28,118 bases of DNA from a virus, in the IMG/VR virus record IMGVR_UViG_3300037847_000165, positions 1 to 28,118 of that record; one strand, 5' to 3'. How positions within the stretch are numbered: the stretch's first letter is position 1; each line of letters opens with the position of its first letter. The notes below the pieces were generated by a model. That model was not told the origin of the DNA. It ran no database searches and saw only the letters and a list, made by a program, of their open reading frames with translations. Positions 20,451-27,075 of the stretch are shown piece by piece. Made by a program: the position numbers and the translations under genes.

Positions 20451-20975
20451 ATGGCTTGTATATTAACAAAAGGTAGAGCTTTACCCTGTAAAACAGGAGT
20501 AGGTGGTTTAAAAGCTGTTTACTTTTCAGACTATGGTAGTTATGGTGCTTTGACACAATCTGGAGGAGAAGTTTCTGGGTTTGGTGGAAGTCCTACATTA
20601 ATGAAGTTTGACATTAAAGGCACATCAACGCTTGACACGACTGTAACATCATCAAGAGAAAATGGAACAACTTTCTACGAATCAACTTTAGTTCTTAACT
20701 TAACATTCCAAGAAAAAGCAACATCAGAAGAAATTAAATTATTAGCAGTTGCAAGACCACAAATCATTGTAGCTGATTATAATGGAAATTTCTTTTTATT
20801 AGGCGAAGTACATGGAAATGAGTTAACGACTGGAACGTTTTCAAGTGGAGCTGCTATGGGAGATATGTCTGGTTATTCCTTGACATTCACATCATCTGAG
20901 GTTAATCCTCCATTATTTGTACAGAAATCTGTAATAGATGGTGCAACTGAGGGTACTCAAATAACACCTAATTAA
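20451..20975 (+). CDS. Probable major tail tube protein
   Basis: This is a 174-residue, beta-rich protein. It opens MACILTKGRALPCKTGVGGL, followed by KAVYFSDYG. The middle reads MKFDIKGTSTLDTTVTSSRE and NGTTFYESTLVLNLTFQEKA. The end contains IIVADYNGNFFLLGEVHGNE and AMGDMSGYSLTFTSSEVNPP. The C...KGR...C...GG-(I/L)-K opening, the S-R-E-N-G-T-x-F-Y-E strand and the G-Y-S-x-T-F-x-S-x-E end are features I connect with the conserved tube-type protein of Bacteroidota siphophages. It stands between two terminators, giving an isolated single-gene unit that may be set by read-through from the capsid gene. Confidence 0.68.
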   Translation: MACILTKGRALPCKTGVGGLKAVYFSDYGSYGALTQSGGEVSGFGGSPTLMKFDIKGTSTLDTTVTSSRENGTTFYESTLVLNLTFQEKATSEEIKLLAVARPQIIVADYNGNFFLLGEVHGNELTTGTFSSGAAMGDMSGYSLTFTSSEVNPPLFVQKSVIDGATEGTQITPN

Positions 20976-21040
20976 AATTAATTTTGTATATTGAAGAAAA
21001 CTTAGAGTTTTCATAATTTTAAATTAGTTTTGTTTTTAAA

Positions 21041-21067
21041 GGGGAGTTTTCGGACTCCTCTTTTTTT
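21041..21067 (+). terminator. Terminator before portal unit
   Basis: GGGGAGT (21041-21047) pairs with ACTCCTC (21054-21060), including one G-T pair, with loop TTTCGG and seven Ts. Late element 5 begins 22 bases further on, so a unit boundary is well defined here. Confidence 0.85.
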
Positions 21068-21088
21068 ATACACAAAATCTAAAGTTTG

Positions 21089-21097
21089 TACGTTATA
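21089..21097 (+). promoter_or_regulatory. Late element 5 (TACGTTATA) before portal unit
   Basis: An exact TACGTTATA copy with its first T 14 bases before the ATG at 21103, directly after a strong terminator. The terminator-then-element order is the best positional support for a promoter role. Without it the portal, adaptor and fibre genes would lack a start site. Confidence 0.65.
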
Positions 21098-21102
21098 TAA
21101 GT

Positions 21103-21468
21103 ATGATACACTTAACAACATCTGCTTCTGCACAAACTATAAAAGTGATTCCAAGAAGTTATGCTAGTACAGTAAGTATGATACTGAGAGACGATTCGAC
21201 AAACACCTCAACAACATACTCATCAATAAGCACATCAACAGATAAAAATTATTTAGTAGTATCAAAGGCTTTAAGTCCTGTTTTGGTTGAGGGTAGGTTT
21301 TATGATTTAACTTTAAAAGAGGGGTCGAGTGTAATTTATAAAGATAAAATCTTTTGTACTGCACAAACAATTAACCAAGCTAATAATGACAATTACACAA
21401 TTAATAGTGGAGAATATACTATTCCAACAGGAGACGACAAGCATGATAACGATTATATTATAGTATGA
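21103..21468 (+). CDS. Small structural protein before portal
   Basis: This is a 121-residue, beta-rich, Ser/Thr-rich protein. It has IHLTTSASAQTIKVIPRSYA at the start, SMILRDDSTNTSTTY, then VEGRFYDLTLKEGSSVIYKD (about 61-80) and KIFCTAQTI, ending YTIPTGDDKHDNDYIIV. The (L/V)xEGxFYxLxxKxGxxVIYKxKIFCTxQ stretch is one I recognise from small Bacteroidota-phage proteins beside portal genes, role unknown. It could be a decoration or connector accessory. It overlaps the portal gene by 4 bases and is the first gene after late element 5. Confidence 0.68.
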   Translation: MIHLTTSASAQTIKVIPRSYASTVSMILRDDSTNTSTTYSSISTSTDKNYLVVSKALSPVLVEGRFYDLTLKEGSSVIYKDKIFCTAQTINQANNDNYTINSGEYTIPTGDDKHDNDYIIV

Positions 21469-23261
21469 AAAATAAATCAGATTTAAGTATTGTAAATTTA
21501 AGCACTTACACTTCCCCTGTAGTAAAGGAAGTAAGAGGTAAAAACTTTATCGAGTATGGAGAAGATAATAACTATTTCCAATACTTAATTGACAGATACA
21601 ATGGAAGTCCTACTAACAACGCTATTATAAATGGTGTTAGTGAGATGATTTATGGAAAAGGATTAGATGCTACTAACTCAAACAAAAAGCCTGAGCAATA
21701 CGCACAAATGAAATCCCTCTTCAACAATGATTGTACCAGAAAGTTATGTTACGATTTAAAATTAATGGGTCAATGTGCATTGCAAGTTATCTACTCAAAA
21801 GATAGAACTAAGATTGTACAATTAGAACACATGCCTATTGAGACACTAAGAGCTGAGAAATGCAACGAAAAAGGCGAAATAGAGGGTTACTATTACTTTA
21901 GTGATTGGTCAAAGTACAAGCGAGGAAACGAACTTAAAAGAATACCTGCATTTGGAACTTCTAAAGAGGGATTAGAAATACTTTATATCAAACCTTATAG
22001 AGCAGGTTTCAAGTATTATAGTCCTGTAGATTATCAAGGTGGGACACAATACGCAGAACTAGAAGAGGAGATTTCCAACTTCCATTTAAACAACATACTA
22101 AATGGACTTGCACCAAGTATGTTAATTAACTTCAACAATGGAACTCCAGACCCAGAGCAAAGAGAAATGATAGAAAGAAGAATCTACGAAAAGTTTAGTG
22201 GTTCAAGTAATGCAGGTAAATTTATTTTAGCATTTAACGATAACCCAGAAACAGCAGCAAGTATTGAACCTGTACAATTAAGTGATGCACACCAACAATA
22301 CGAGTTCCTAAGCAACGAAAGTTCTAAAAAGATTATGGTATCTCACAGAATTGTAAGTCCTATGTTATTTGGTATTAAAGACGATACAGGACTTGGAAAC
22401 AATGCAGACGAATTAAAGACAGCTTCTATATTGTTTGACAACTTAGTAATTAAGAGCTTTCAAGGACTTTTGATTGAGTCGTTTGATAGAATACTTGCTT
22501 ATAATGATATATCGCTTAATTTATACTTTAAAACGCTTCAGCCACTCGAATTTGTTGACATGGAGAATATTGAGGACGAAGAAACAAAAGAAGAAGAAAC
22601 AGGAGTTAAGTTAAGTAAAGAAGATGACTTTAGAGATTCTATAGCACAAGATTTGATTGACTTAGGCGAAGATGAAGAAGAACTTCTAAAAGACTTTGAT
22701 TTAGTAGACGAGTCAGATGTTGATTATGAGTTTGACGATGAAATGGACGAATTGATTGAACAAACAAACAACGAAATAAAATTAGCAAGAGTAGGAAAGG
22801 CAACACCATATAGAGAAAGCGAACAAGATGGAAAAACACCTGCGAGTAAGTTATTAGGATTTACTTTTTTAGTTAGATATTATTACAGTCCAAACAGGGT
22901 AAAAGCTACATCAAGAGAATTTTGTAGAAAAATGGTAAGAGCTAAAAAGGTTTATCGTAAAGAAGATATTAAAGCTATGGACACTATAGCAGTAAATGCA
23001 GGGTTTGGAAAAAATGGCTCAGACACTTACTCAATATGGTTATATAAAGGTGGTGCAAGATGTGAGCATTATTGGTCTCGTAGAACGTATCTTAGAAAAG
23101 ATGGCAATAAGAGTTTAGGTAAAAAGCTATATGATAGTGAGGCTAAGAGACGAGGGTTTATTGCACCTAAAAACGCTAAGAAAGTAGCAATCAAACCTAA
23201 GGATATGCCTTATAGTGGATATACAGCAGCATACGCAAAGAAAATAGGAATAAGTAGATAA
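21465..23261 (+). CDS. Portal protein with C-terminal extra module
   Basis: This is a 598-residue protein. Residues 1-370 match a portal: SPVVKEVRGKNFIEYGEDNN, YLIDRYNGSPTNNAIINGVS, EMIYGKGLDATN, then CYDLKLMGQCALQVIYSK, a wing-like region, PEQREMIERRIYEKFSGSSN and VSHRIVSPMLFGIKDDTGLG. An acidic linker (about 370-430) leads to a distinct C-terminal module (about 455-598): GFTFLVRYYYSPNRVKATSR, EFCRKMVRAKKVYRKEDIKA, GSDTYSIWLYKGGARCEHYW, and a basic tail. I know this REFCxxM...YRKEDI...YKGG...C.HxW piece as a mobile module of head-morphogenesis proteins. The portal forms the dodecameric DNA channel that docks TerL. It lies after, not before, the capsid gene. Confidence 0.85.
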   Translation: MKNKSDLSIVNLSTYTSPVVKEVRGKNFIEYGEDNNYFQYLIDRYNGSPTNNAIINGVSEMIYGKGLDATNSNKKPEQYAQMKSLFNNDCTRKLCYDLKLMGQCALQVIYSKDRTKIVQLEHMPIETLRAEKCNEKGEIEGYYYFSDWSKYKRGNELKRIPAFGTSKEGLEILYIKPYRAGFKYYSPVDYQGGTQYAELEEEISNFHLNNILNGLAPSMLINFNNGTPDPEQREMIERRIYEKFSGSSNAGKFILAFNDNPETAASIEPVQLSDAHQQYEFLSNESSKKIMVSHRIVSPMLFGIKDDTGLGNNADELKTASILFDNLVIKSFQGLLIESFDRILAYNDISLNLYFKTLQPLEFVDMENIEDEETKEEETGVKLSKEDDFRDSIAQDLIDLGEDEEELLKDFDLVDESDVDYEFDDEMDELIEQTNNEIKLARVGKATPYRESEQDGKTPASKLLGFTFLVRYYYSPNRVKATSREFCRKMVRAKKVYRKEDIKAMDTIAVNAGFGKNGSDTYSIWLYKGGARCEHYWSRRTYLRKDGNKSLGKKLYDSEAKRRGFIAPKNAKKVAIKPKDMPYSGYTAAYAKKIGISR

Positions 23262-23263
23262 TT

Positions 23264-23764
23264 ATGGCAACAGCATTATTCATATCGAGAACAGATTTAG
23301 TCAAGAATAGTATCATTGATGGAAATGTAGATACTGATAAATTTATTCAGTTTATCAAACTAGCACAAGAAATTGAAATAAGAAACTATTTAGGCACAAA
23401 ACTTTACGATAAATTACAAGCAGATATTGCAGGAAGTGGTGTTACAGGTAATTATCAAACATTATTAAACACTTATGTTCAGCCAATGTTACTATGGTTT
23501 GCACAAGCCGAGTATATTCCTTTTGCTGCTTATTCTATAAAGAATGGTGGAGTGTTTAAGGGTTCATCAGAGAACGCAGAATCAGTAGTAAAAGAAGAAG
23601 TAGATTATCTAGCTAGTAAAGCAAGAGACAAAGCAGAATATTATACTCAAAGGTTTTTAGATTACATAAACAACAATAGTAATTTATTTCCAGAGTACAA
23701 TGATAATTCAGGTGGCGATGTGTTTCCTGATAGTGACGCACTATTTAATGGTTGGGTGTTGTGA
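23264..23764 (+). CDS. Head-tail adaptor-like protein (DUF6712-type)
   Basis: This is a 166-residue, mostly helical protein: TALFISRTDLVKNSIIDGNV, QFIKLAQEIEIRNYLGTKLY, QPMLLWFAQAEYIPFAAYSI, NGGVFKGSSENAESVVKEEV, YLASKARDKAEYYTQRFLDY and FPEYN near the end. The IRNYLGTKLYDKL and NGGVxKxxSENAExVxKEEV blocks are typical of the DUF6712 phage family, which I place as a gp6-like connector between portal and tail. The location directly after portal supports this. It starts 2 bases after the portal stop. Confidence 0.75.
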   Translation: MATALFISRTDLVKNSIIDGNVDTDKFIQFIKLAQEIEIRNYLGTKLYDKLQADIAGSGVTGNYQTLLNTYVQPMLLWFAQAEYIPFAAYSIKNGGVFKGSSENAESVVKEEVDYLASKARDKAEYYTQRFLDYINNNSNLFPEYNDNSGGDVFPDSDALFNGWVL

Positions 23765-23877
23765 TATACAAACCAAAACAAAAAAATATAATTAAATTAA
23801 AACAGTATTTAAATGGCAAATACAATAAATTGGGGAATAACATACTCGTACAGCTATTGGGGAAACGGACAAAATGA
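23761..23877 (+). CDS. Possible 38-residue basic microprotein (GTG start)
   Basis: GTG at 23761 overlaps the adaptor stop (GTGA). The frame gives MIYKPKQKNIIKLKQYLNGK, then YNKLGNNILVQLLGKRTK, a basic and protein-like sequence. It uses the otherwise empty 23765-23812 stretch but overlaps the first 65 bases of the ORF at 23813. Either or both may be real. Evidence is limited to spacing and composition. Confidence 0.35.
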   Translation: MIYKPKQKNIIKLKQYLNGKYNKLGNNILVQLLGKRTK

Positions 23878-23989
23878 CGTTAGTTGGGGAGATGATTATT
23901 ATGTAGCCTATCTTACTTCTGATTTAAGGAGGAGAGCTACAACATACGAAAACAATGACGAAACAGTTAAACTTTTAGAAGAACTATAA
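23813..23989 (+). CDS. 58-residue small structural-region protein
   Basis: The 58-residue protein starts MANTINWGITYSYSYWGNG, has VSWGDDYYVAYLTSD and ends in a helical ENNDETVKLLEEL. The MANTxNWGxxY opening resembles short proteins encoded next to tail-fibre or adaptor genes in Bacteroidota phages. The stop shares a base with the fibre gene ATG (TAATG), which supports coupled expression. Function unknown. Confidence 0.58.
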   Translation: MANTINWGITYSYSYWGNGQNDVSWGDDYYVAYLTSDLRRRATTYENNDETVKLLEEL

Positions 23990-25581
23990 TGAATCATCCT
24001 TTATTACAAAAAGCAAGTATTGTATTGACTCCAACAGCTTATGGTGCAGACACTTTAAATTCTATAAAACCTGCTATACCTTTTGGAGACGAGCTTGTTG
24101 TTAATGGTAATTATAGAGATGGATTGACAGGGTGGTCAACACAAATACCAAGTGGGCAATCTGTTTCAGTAACAAACAACCAACTTAGAATAAATTATGA
24201 TAGTTCAGCTACACAAGGTTCTACAGGTGTAAATCAGACTATTTTAACTGCTAATAAACCTGTGCGAATTATTGTTGATATAGCATCAATCACAGGTACA
24301 ATTAGAATACAAGCAGGTGGACAAGTACAAGACATTAGTTCAACAGGGGTTCACACATTTGAAAAGACACCAACTTCAGCAATACTATTTATTGTGCGTT
24401 CAAGTAATAGCTCAAGCGTAGATGTTACAATCAATAGCATATCTGTTAAAGAAAAAACAGATGCCGACTTTGAATTTACAAGAGGTTCGACAGGCACAAG
24501 AGTAGGTGAAAGTGGTTTAATTGAAACAATCGCTAGTGGTAAACCTAGAATAAATTTTACTTCAGGTGCAGGTGCTTTGTTATTAGAGCCACAAATTACA
24601 AATCATTATTTAAAAAGTGAAGCATTTGACAATTTCTCAGGTACTATAAATTTAAATAATGCTACAAGTCCAACAGGTGCTACTAATGCAGCTAAACTAA
24701 CTAAAACAAGTGCTTCAGACCAATTTTTAAATCTGTCTTGGAGTGGTACAACAATATCTACATCAACAGCATATACAATGAGTTTGTTTGTAAAACATAA
24801 TGGAGATGATATAGATGTAAGGTACGAATATAATAATAGTTCTGATTGGGGTGTAACTTGGACTGCTTTGTTTTTAGTTAGAGCTTCTGGCACTACTGCT
24901 TCTACTGTTACAAATTGCACTTCTAAAGTTGAAGATTTTGGTAATGGTTGGTATAGGATTAGTTGTACATTTACAACAGCAGGTTCGGTTTCAGCCACAT
25001 CACCTGCAAACCTAGTTAGAATAACAGGGGGTGATACAGAAACAATATTAGTTTTTGGCGCACAAATGGAAAAATATTTAGCTCCAACATCTTATATACC
25101 AAGTTTAGGAACTGCTGTAACAAGGTCTCAAGATGTTTGTGGTAATGCAGGAAGTAGTGATTTAATTAATTCAACTGAAGGTACTCTTTATGCAGAGATA
25201 GATGTTCAAGCAATATCAGGTGGAACTTTTTTATCTTTGTCAGCAGGTAACTCAAGCAATCGAGTTATATTTGGATTTATTTCAAGCTCAGGTAAATTCT
25301 TTATTACAGGGTCTGGTTCTACATCTAGTTCAACATTTTCAATAACTACAGGACAATTTAATAAGATTGCATTGACTTACAAAGCAAACGAACGTAAGGT
25401 ATTTGTAAATGGCTCTAGTGCTTTTAGTAGTACAAGTTCTTTTTCTTTACCTACAGGACTAAGTGAATTATCTTTTGATTCAAATGGTACAGGCTCACAA
25501 GATTTTGAGGGTTCAGTAAAAACAGTAGCAGTATTTAAAGAAGCATTAACAGATGCAGAATTAACAACATTAACAAGTTAA
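23989..25581 (+). CDS. Lectin-like tail fibre / receptor-binding protein
   Basis: This 530-residue, Ser/Thr/Gly-rich protein is built of beta-sandwich-like modules. Residues about 30-155 (ELVVNGNYRDGLTGWSTQIP to INSISVKEK) look like a carbohydrate-binding module. A linker FEFTRGSTGTRVGESGLIE (about 162-180) is common in phage fibre proteins. Residues about 205-370 (TNHYLKSEAFDNFS, YTMSLFVKHNGDD, GNGWYRISCTFTTAG, VFGAQMEKYLAPTSYIPSLG) resemble a second CBM-type domain. Residues 390-530 fit a LamG/concanavalin-A-like domain (GTLYAEIDV, NKIALTYKANERKVFVNGSS, EGSVKTVAVFKEALTDAELT). It probably binds host surface glycans and sets host range. No depolymerase motif was recognised. Confidence 0.75.
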   Translation: MNHPLLQKASIVLTPTAYGADTLNSIKPAIPFGDELVVNGNYRDGLTGWSTQIPSGQSVSVTNNQLRINYDSSATQGSTGVNQTILTANKPVRIIVDIASITGTIRIQAGGQVQDISSTGVHTFEKTPTSAILFIVRSSNSSSVDVTINSISVKEKTDADFEFTRGSTGTRVGESGLIETIASGKPRINFTSGAGALLLEPQITNHYLKSEAFDNFSGTINLNNATSPTGATNAAKLTKTSASDQFLNLSWSGTTISTSTAYTMSLFVKHNGDDIDVRYEYNNSSDWGVTWTALFLVRASGTTASTVTNCTSKVEDFGNGWYRISCTFTTAGSVSATSPANLVRITGGDTETILVFGAQMEKYLAPTSYIPSLGTAVTRSQDVCGNAGSSDLINSTEGTLYAEIDVQAISGGTFLSLSAGNSSNRVIFGFISSSGKFFITGSGSTSSSTFSITTGQFNKIALTYKANERKVFVNGSSAFSSTSSFSLPTGLSELSFDSNGTGSQDFEGSVKTVAVFKEALTDAELTTLTS

Positions 25582-25583
25582 AT

Positions 25584-25760
25584 ATGAAATATAATTTTAA
25601 AAATAGAGATGAAATGGTAGCTATGTATAATAGCATACAAACACCACATTCACATGGAATAGTTTTAGATGGTAATTCTATTGTTATTGAGTGGGATGGC
25701 AAAGAGCCAGAAGCGTGGAAAGAATACAAAGCAAAAAAGAAGAATGATAAAAATAAGTAA
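25584..25760 (+). CDS. 58-residue hypothetical protein
   Basis: This ORF starts 2 bases after the fibre stop and encodes MKYNFKNRDEMVAMYNSIQT, then PHSHGIVLDGNSIVIEWDGK and EPEAWKEYKAKKKNDKNK. A helix, a short beta hairpin (GIVLDGNSIVIEWDG) and a basic tail are visible. It overlaps the next gene's ATG by 17 bases. No family is known to me. Tight spacing and balanced composition support translation. Confidence 0.6.
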   Translation: MKYNFKNRDEMVAMYNSIQTPHSHGIVLDGNSIVIEWDGKEPEAWKEYKAKKKNDKNK

Positions 25761-26082
25761 ATACGAATTTAATTCTGAAAGTCAAGCAGATAGTAAGATT
25801 AACGCTTTGCCAGAAGAAAACAATCATAGTGTAGTAAAACTAGGCAATATTGTTTTAGAACAAGGAGAGTATGATAGTGAGGGGAATCAAACAAAAGCAC
25901 CTGTTTATTCTACTAAATATCATGTTGACGTTCTTTGGAATGGAAGTGAGATACAAGAAATTGACGAAGAAGAAAATATAACTTATGACCACCCACATGG
26001 TTGGAAAACTTATGCTATTGATTTAGAGAGTGAGGGTGTACATTCTTTTATGGGGGTATCATATCAAGAAAATAAAATGTAA
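25744..26082 (+). CDS. Conserved hypothetical phage protein (MIKISKYEF-type)
   Basis: From ATG 25744 this is a 112-residue protein: MIKISKYEFNSESQADSKIN, HSVVKLGNIVLEQGEYDSEG, TKAPVYSTKYHVDVLWNGSE, and DHPHGWKTYAIDLESEGVHS. An upstream TTG (25669) would add a basic stretch that overlaps the previous gene, so the ATG is preferred. The sequence resembles a small conserved protein found next to fibre genes in Bacteroidota phages (E-G-x-Y-D-x-x-G-x-x-x-x-A-P-V and YHVDVLW), suggesting a fibre accessory or chaperone. Function unproven. It shares its last base with the next ATG. Confidence 0.7.
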   Translation: MIKISKYEFNSESQADSKINALPEENNHSVVKLGNIVLEQGEYDSEGNQTKAPVYSTKYHVDVLWNGSEIQEIDEEENITYDHPHGWKTYAIDLESEGVHSFMGVSYQENKM

Positions 26083-26393
26083 TGAAAATAGGCGAAGAAA
26101 CAAACGTAACGTTAGATTTAAAAACTATAGGAATAATTATAGGTGGTGTTGTAGCTATTGCAACGACATATTTTACTTTATCAAGTAGTGTAGCTGCAAA
26201 TACAGATGATATAGAAAATTTAAAAACAGATGGAGTTTCAAGTGTAGAATTTCAATATAAAGACGAGCTAGTAAGAAGCACTATACAACGTATTGAAGAA
26301 AAACAAGAGGTTATGAGTGATGATGTAAAGGAGGTTAAAGACCAACTTTCTAAGATTGATGAAAGATTGTATCAAATAAGTAAAAATAAATGA
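26082..26393 (+). CDS. Single-TM, coiled-coil holin-like membrane protein
   Basis: This is a 103-residue protein with one membrane segment, IGIIIGGVVAIATTYFTLSS (about 16-35), after a short N-terminal MKIGEETNVTLDLKT, and a coiled-coil C-terminal half (ELVRSTIQRIEEKQEVMSDD, VKEVKDQLSKIDERLYQIS). This N-in, one-TM, coiled-coil layout is seen in pinholins, spanin-like and tail-anchored phage proteins. It opens a group of envelope-directed genes, so a lysis or envelope role is inferred. It overlaps the next gene by 4 bases. Confidence 0.6.
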   Translation: MKIGEETNVTLDLKTIGIIIGGVVAIATTYFTLSSSVAANTDDIENLKTDGVSSVEFQYKDELVRSTIQRIEEKQEVMSDDVKEVKDQLSKIDERLYQISKNK

Positions 26394-26713
26394 AATGGAT
26401 TGTAACGGGAATTGCCCTTTTTGTATCGGTTGTTAGTTCTGCTCAAATTGAGATTGTTCAATATAGCGCAGAGTTTGTAAAGTCAAACGAAATATCTTTA
26501 AAGAGTTTTAGATACGACACTAAAACTTTATATATGTCTAAAGCACAAGACAAATTCAAAGAGTCAGACGTTAAGTATATACCCACTATTATATTATTTT
26601 ATAATGGTGAGGAAGTATATAGGGTTGAGTCAGGTATTAGTTTGAAGCTACCAGAAGATACTATAGAACAAATAGAAGAACAGATTGATGAAATAATGGA
26701 AAGTAAGTTTTAA
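26390..26713 (+). CDS. Exported thioredoxin-fold protein lacking CxxC
   Basis: This is a 107-residue protein with a signal peptide (MKWIVTGIALFVSVVSSA, likely cut before Gln19). The mature part follows a thioredoxin layout: a first strand IEIVQYSAEFVK, a helix, a strand TLYMSKAQDKF, then VKYIPTIILFYNGEEVYRVE (about 61-80), where Ile-Pro-Thr matches the cis-Pro loop and FYNGE the following hairpin, ending in a helix TIEQIEEQIDEIMESKF. The segment at the active-site position (AEFVKSNEISL) has no cysteines, so redox activity is not expected. It probably acts in the periplasm as a binding or structural protein. It lies between two membrane or exported proteins. Confidence 0.65.
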   Translation: MKWIVTGIALFVSVVSSAQIEIVQYSAEFVKSNEISLKSFRYDTKTLYMSKAQDKFKESDVKYIPTIILFYNGEEVYRVESGISLKLPEDTIEQIEEQIDEIMESKF

Positions 26714-27075
26714 TGAAATACTTTCTTTTATTATTTGTTAGTTTATCTTATGGGCAAATAGCTGAGGACAAAGTATTGCATTTTGTAGCAGGTAATGTAA
26801 GTGGTAGTACAGGTTATTTGATAGGAGATTATTATTTAGATAAACCACAGCTTTCAGCAATAGGTTTAGCTTTTGCAAGTGGTGTTTTAAAAGAAACTTA
26901 CGACTATTCTAGGGGTGGTAAGTTTGATAGTGAAGATTTACTAGCTACCACAATAGGTGGAATAGTAATTGTAAAAATAATTAGTTTAACAAAAAAAAGT
27001 AAGAATGAAAAAATTAATGACAATCTTATTCGTTCTATGCGTAAGTTGGAACGTCAGCGCAAACGAAAAAGATAA
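26713..27075 (+). CDS. Exported YfiM/VanZ-like protein
   Basis: This is a 120-residue protein with a short signal peptide (MKYFLLLFVSLSYG). The mature part reads EDKVLHFVAGNVSGSTGYLI (18-37), a second hydrophobic stretch LSAIGLAFASGVLKETYDYS (about 47-66), then GGKFDSEDLLATTIGGIVIV (68-87) and a basic tail. The D-K-x-L-H-F-x-x-G ... K-E-x-Y-D-Y ... D-x-L-x-T-x-x-G order fits YfiM-like (DUF2279-type) envelope proteins. No lipobox cysteine is present. A location in or at the inner membrane facing the periplasm is likely. It overlaps the beta-barrel gene by 71 bases in another frame. Confidence 0.62.
   Translation: MKYFLLLFVSLSYGQIAEDKVLHFVAGNVSGSTGYLIGDYYLDKPQLSAIGLAFASGVLKETYDYSRGGKFDSEDLLATTIGGIVIVKIISLTKKSKNEKINDNLIRSMRKLERQRKRKR

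Noticed and set aside
25669-25743. TTG start giving a 137-residue version of the protein at 25744
   Set aside because: The extra residues are a basic, unconserved-looking stretch fully overlapping the ORF at 25584. ATG 25744 gives the typical MIKISKYEF start.
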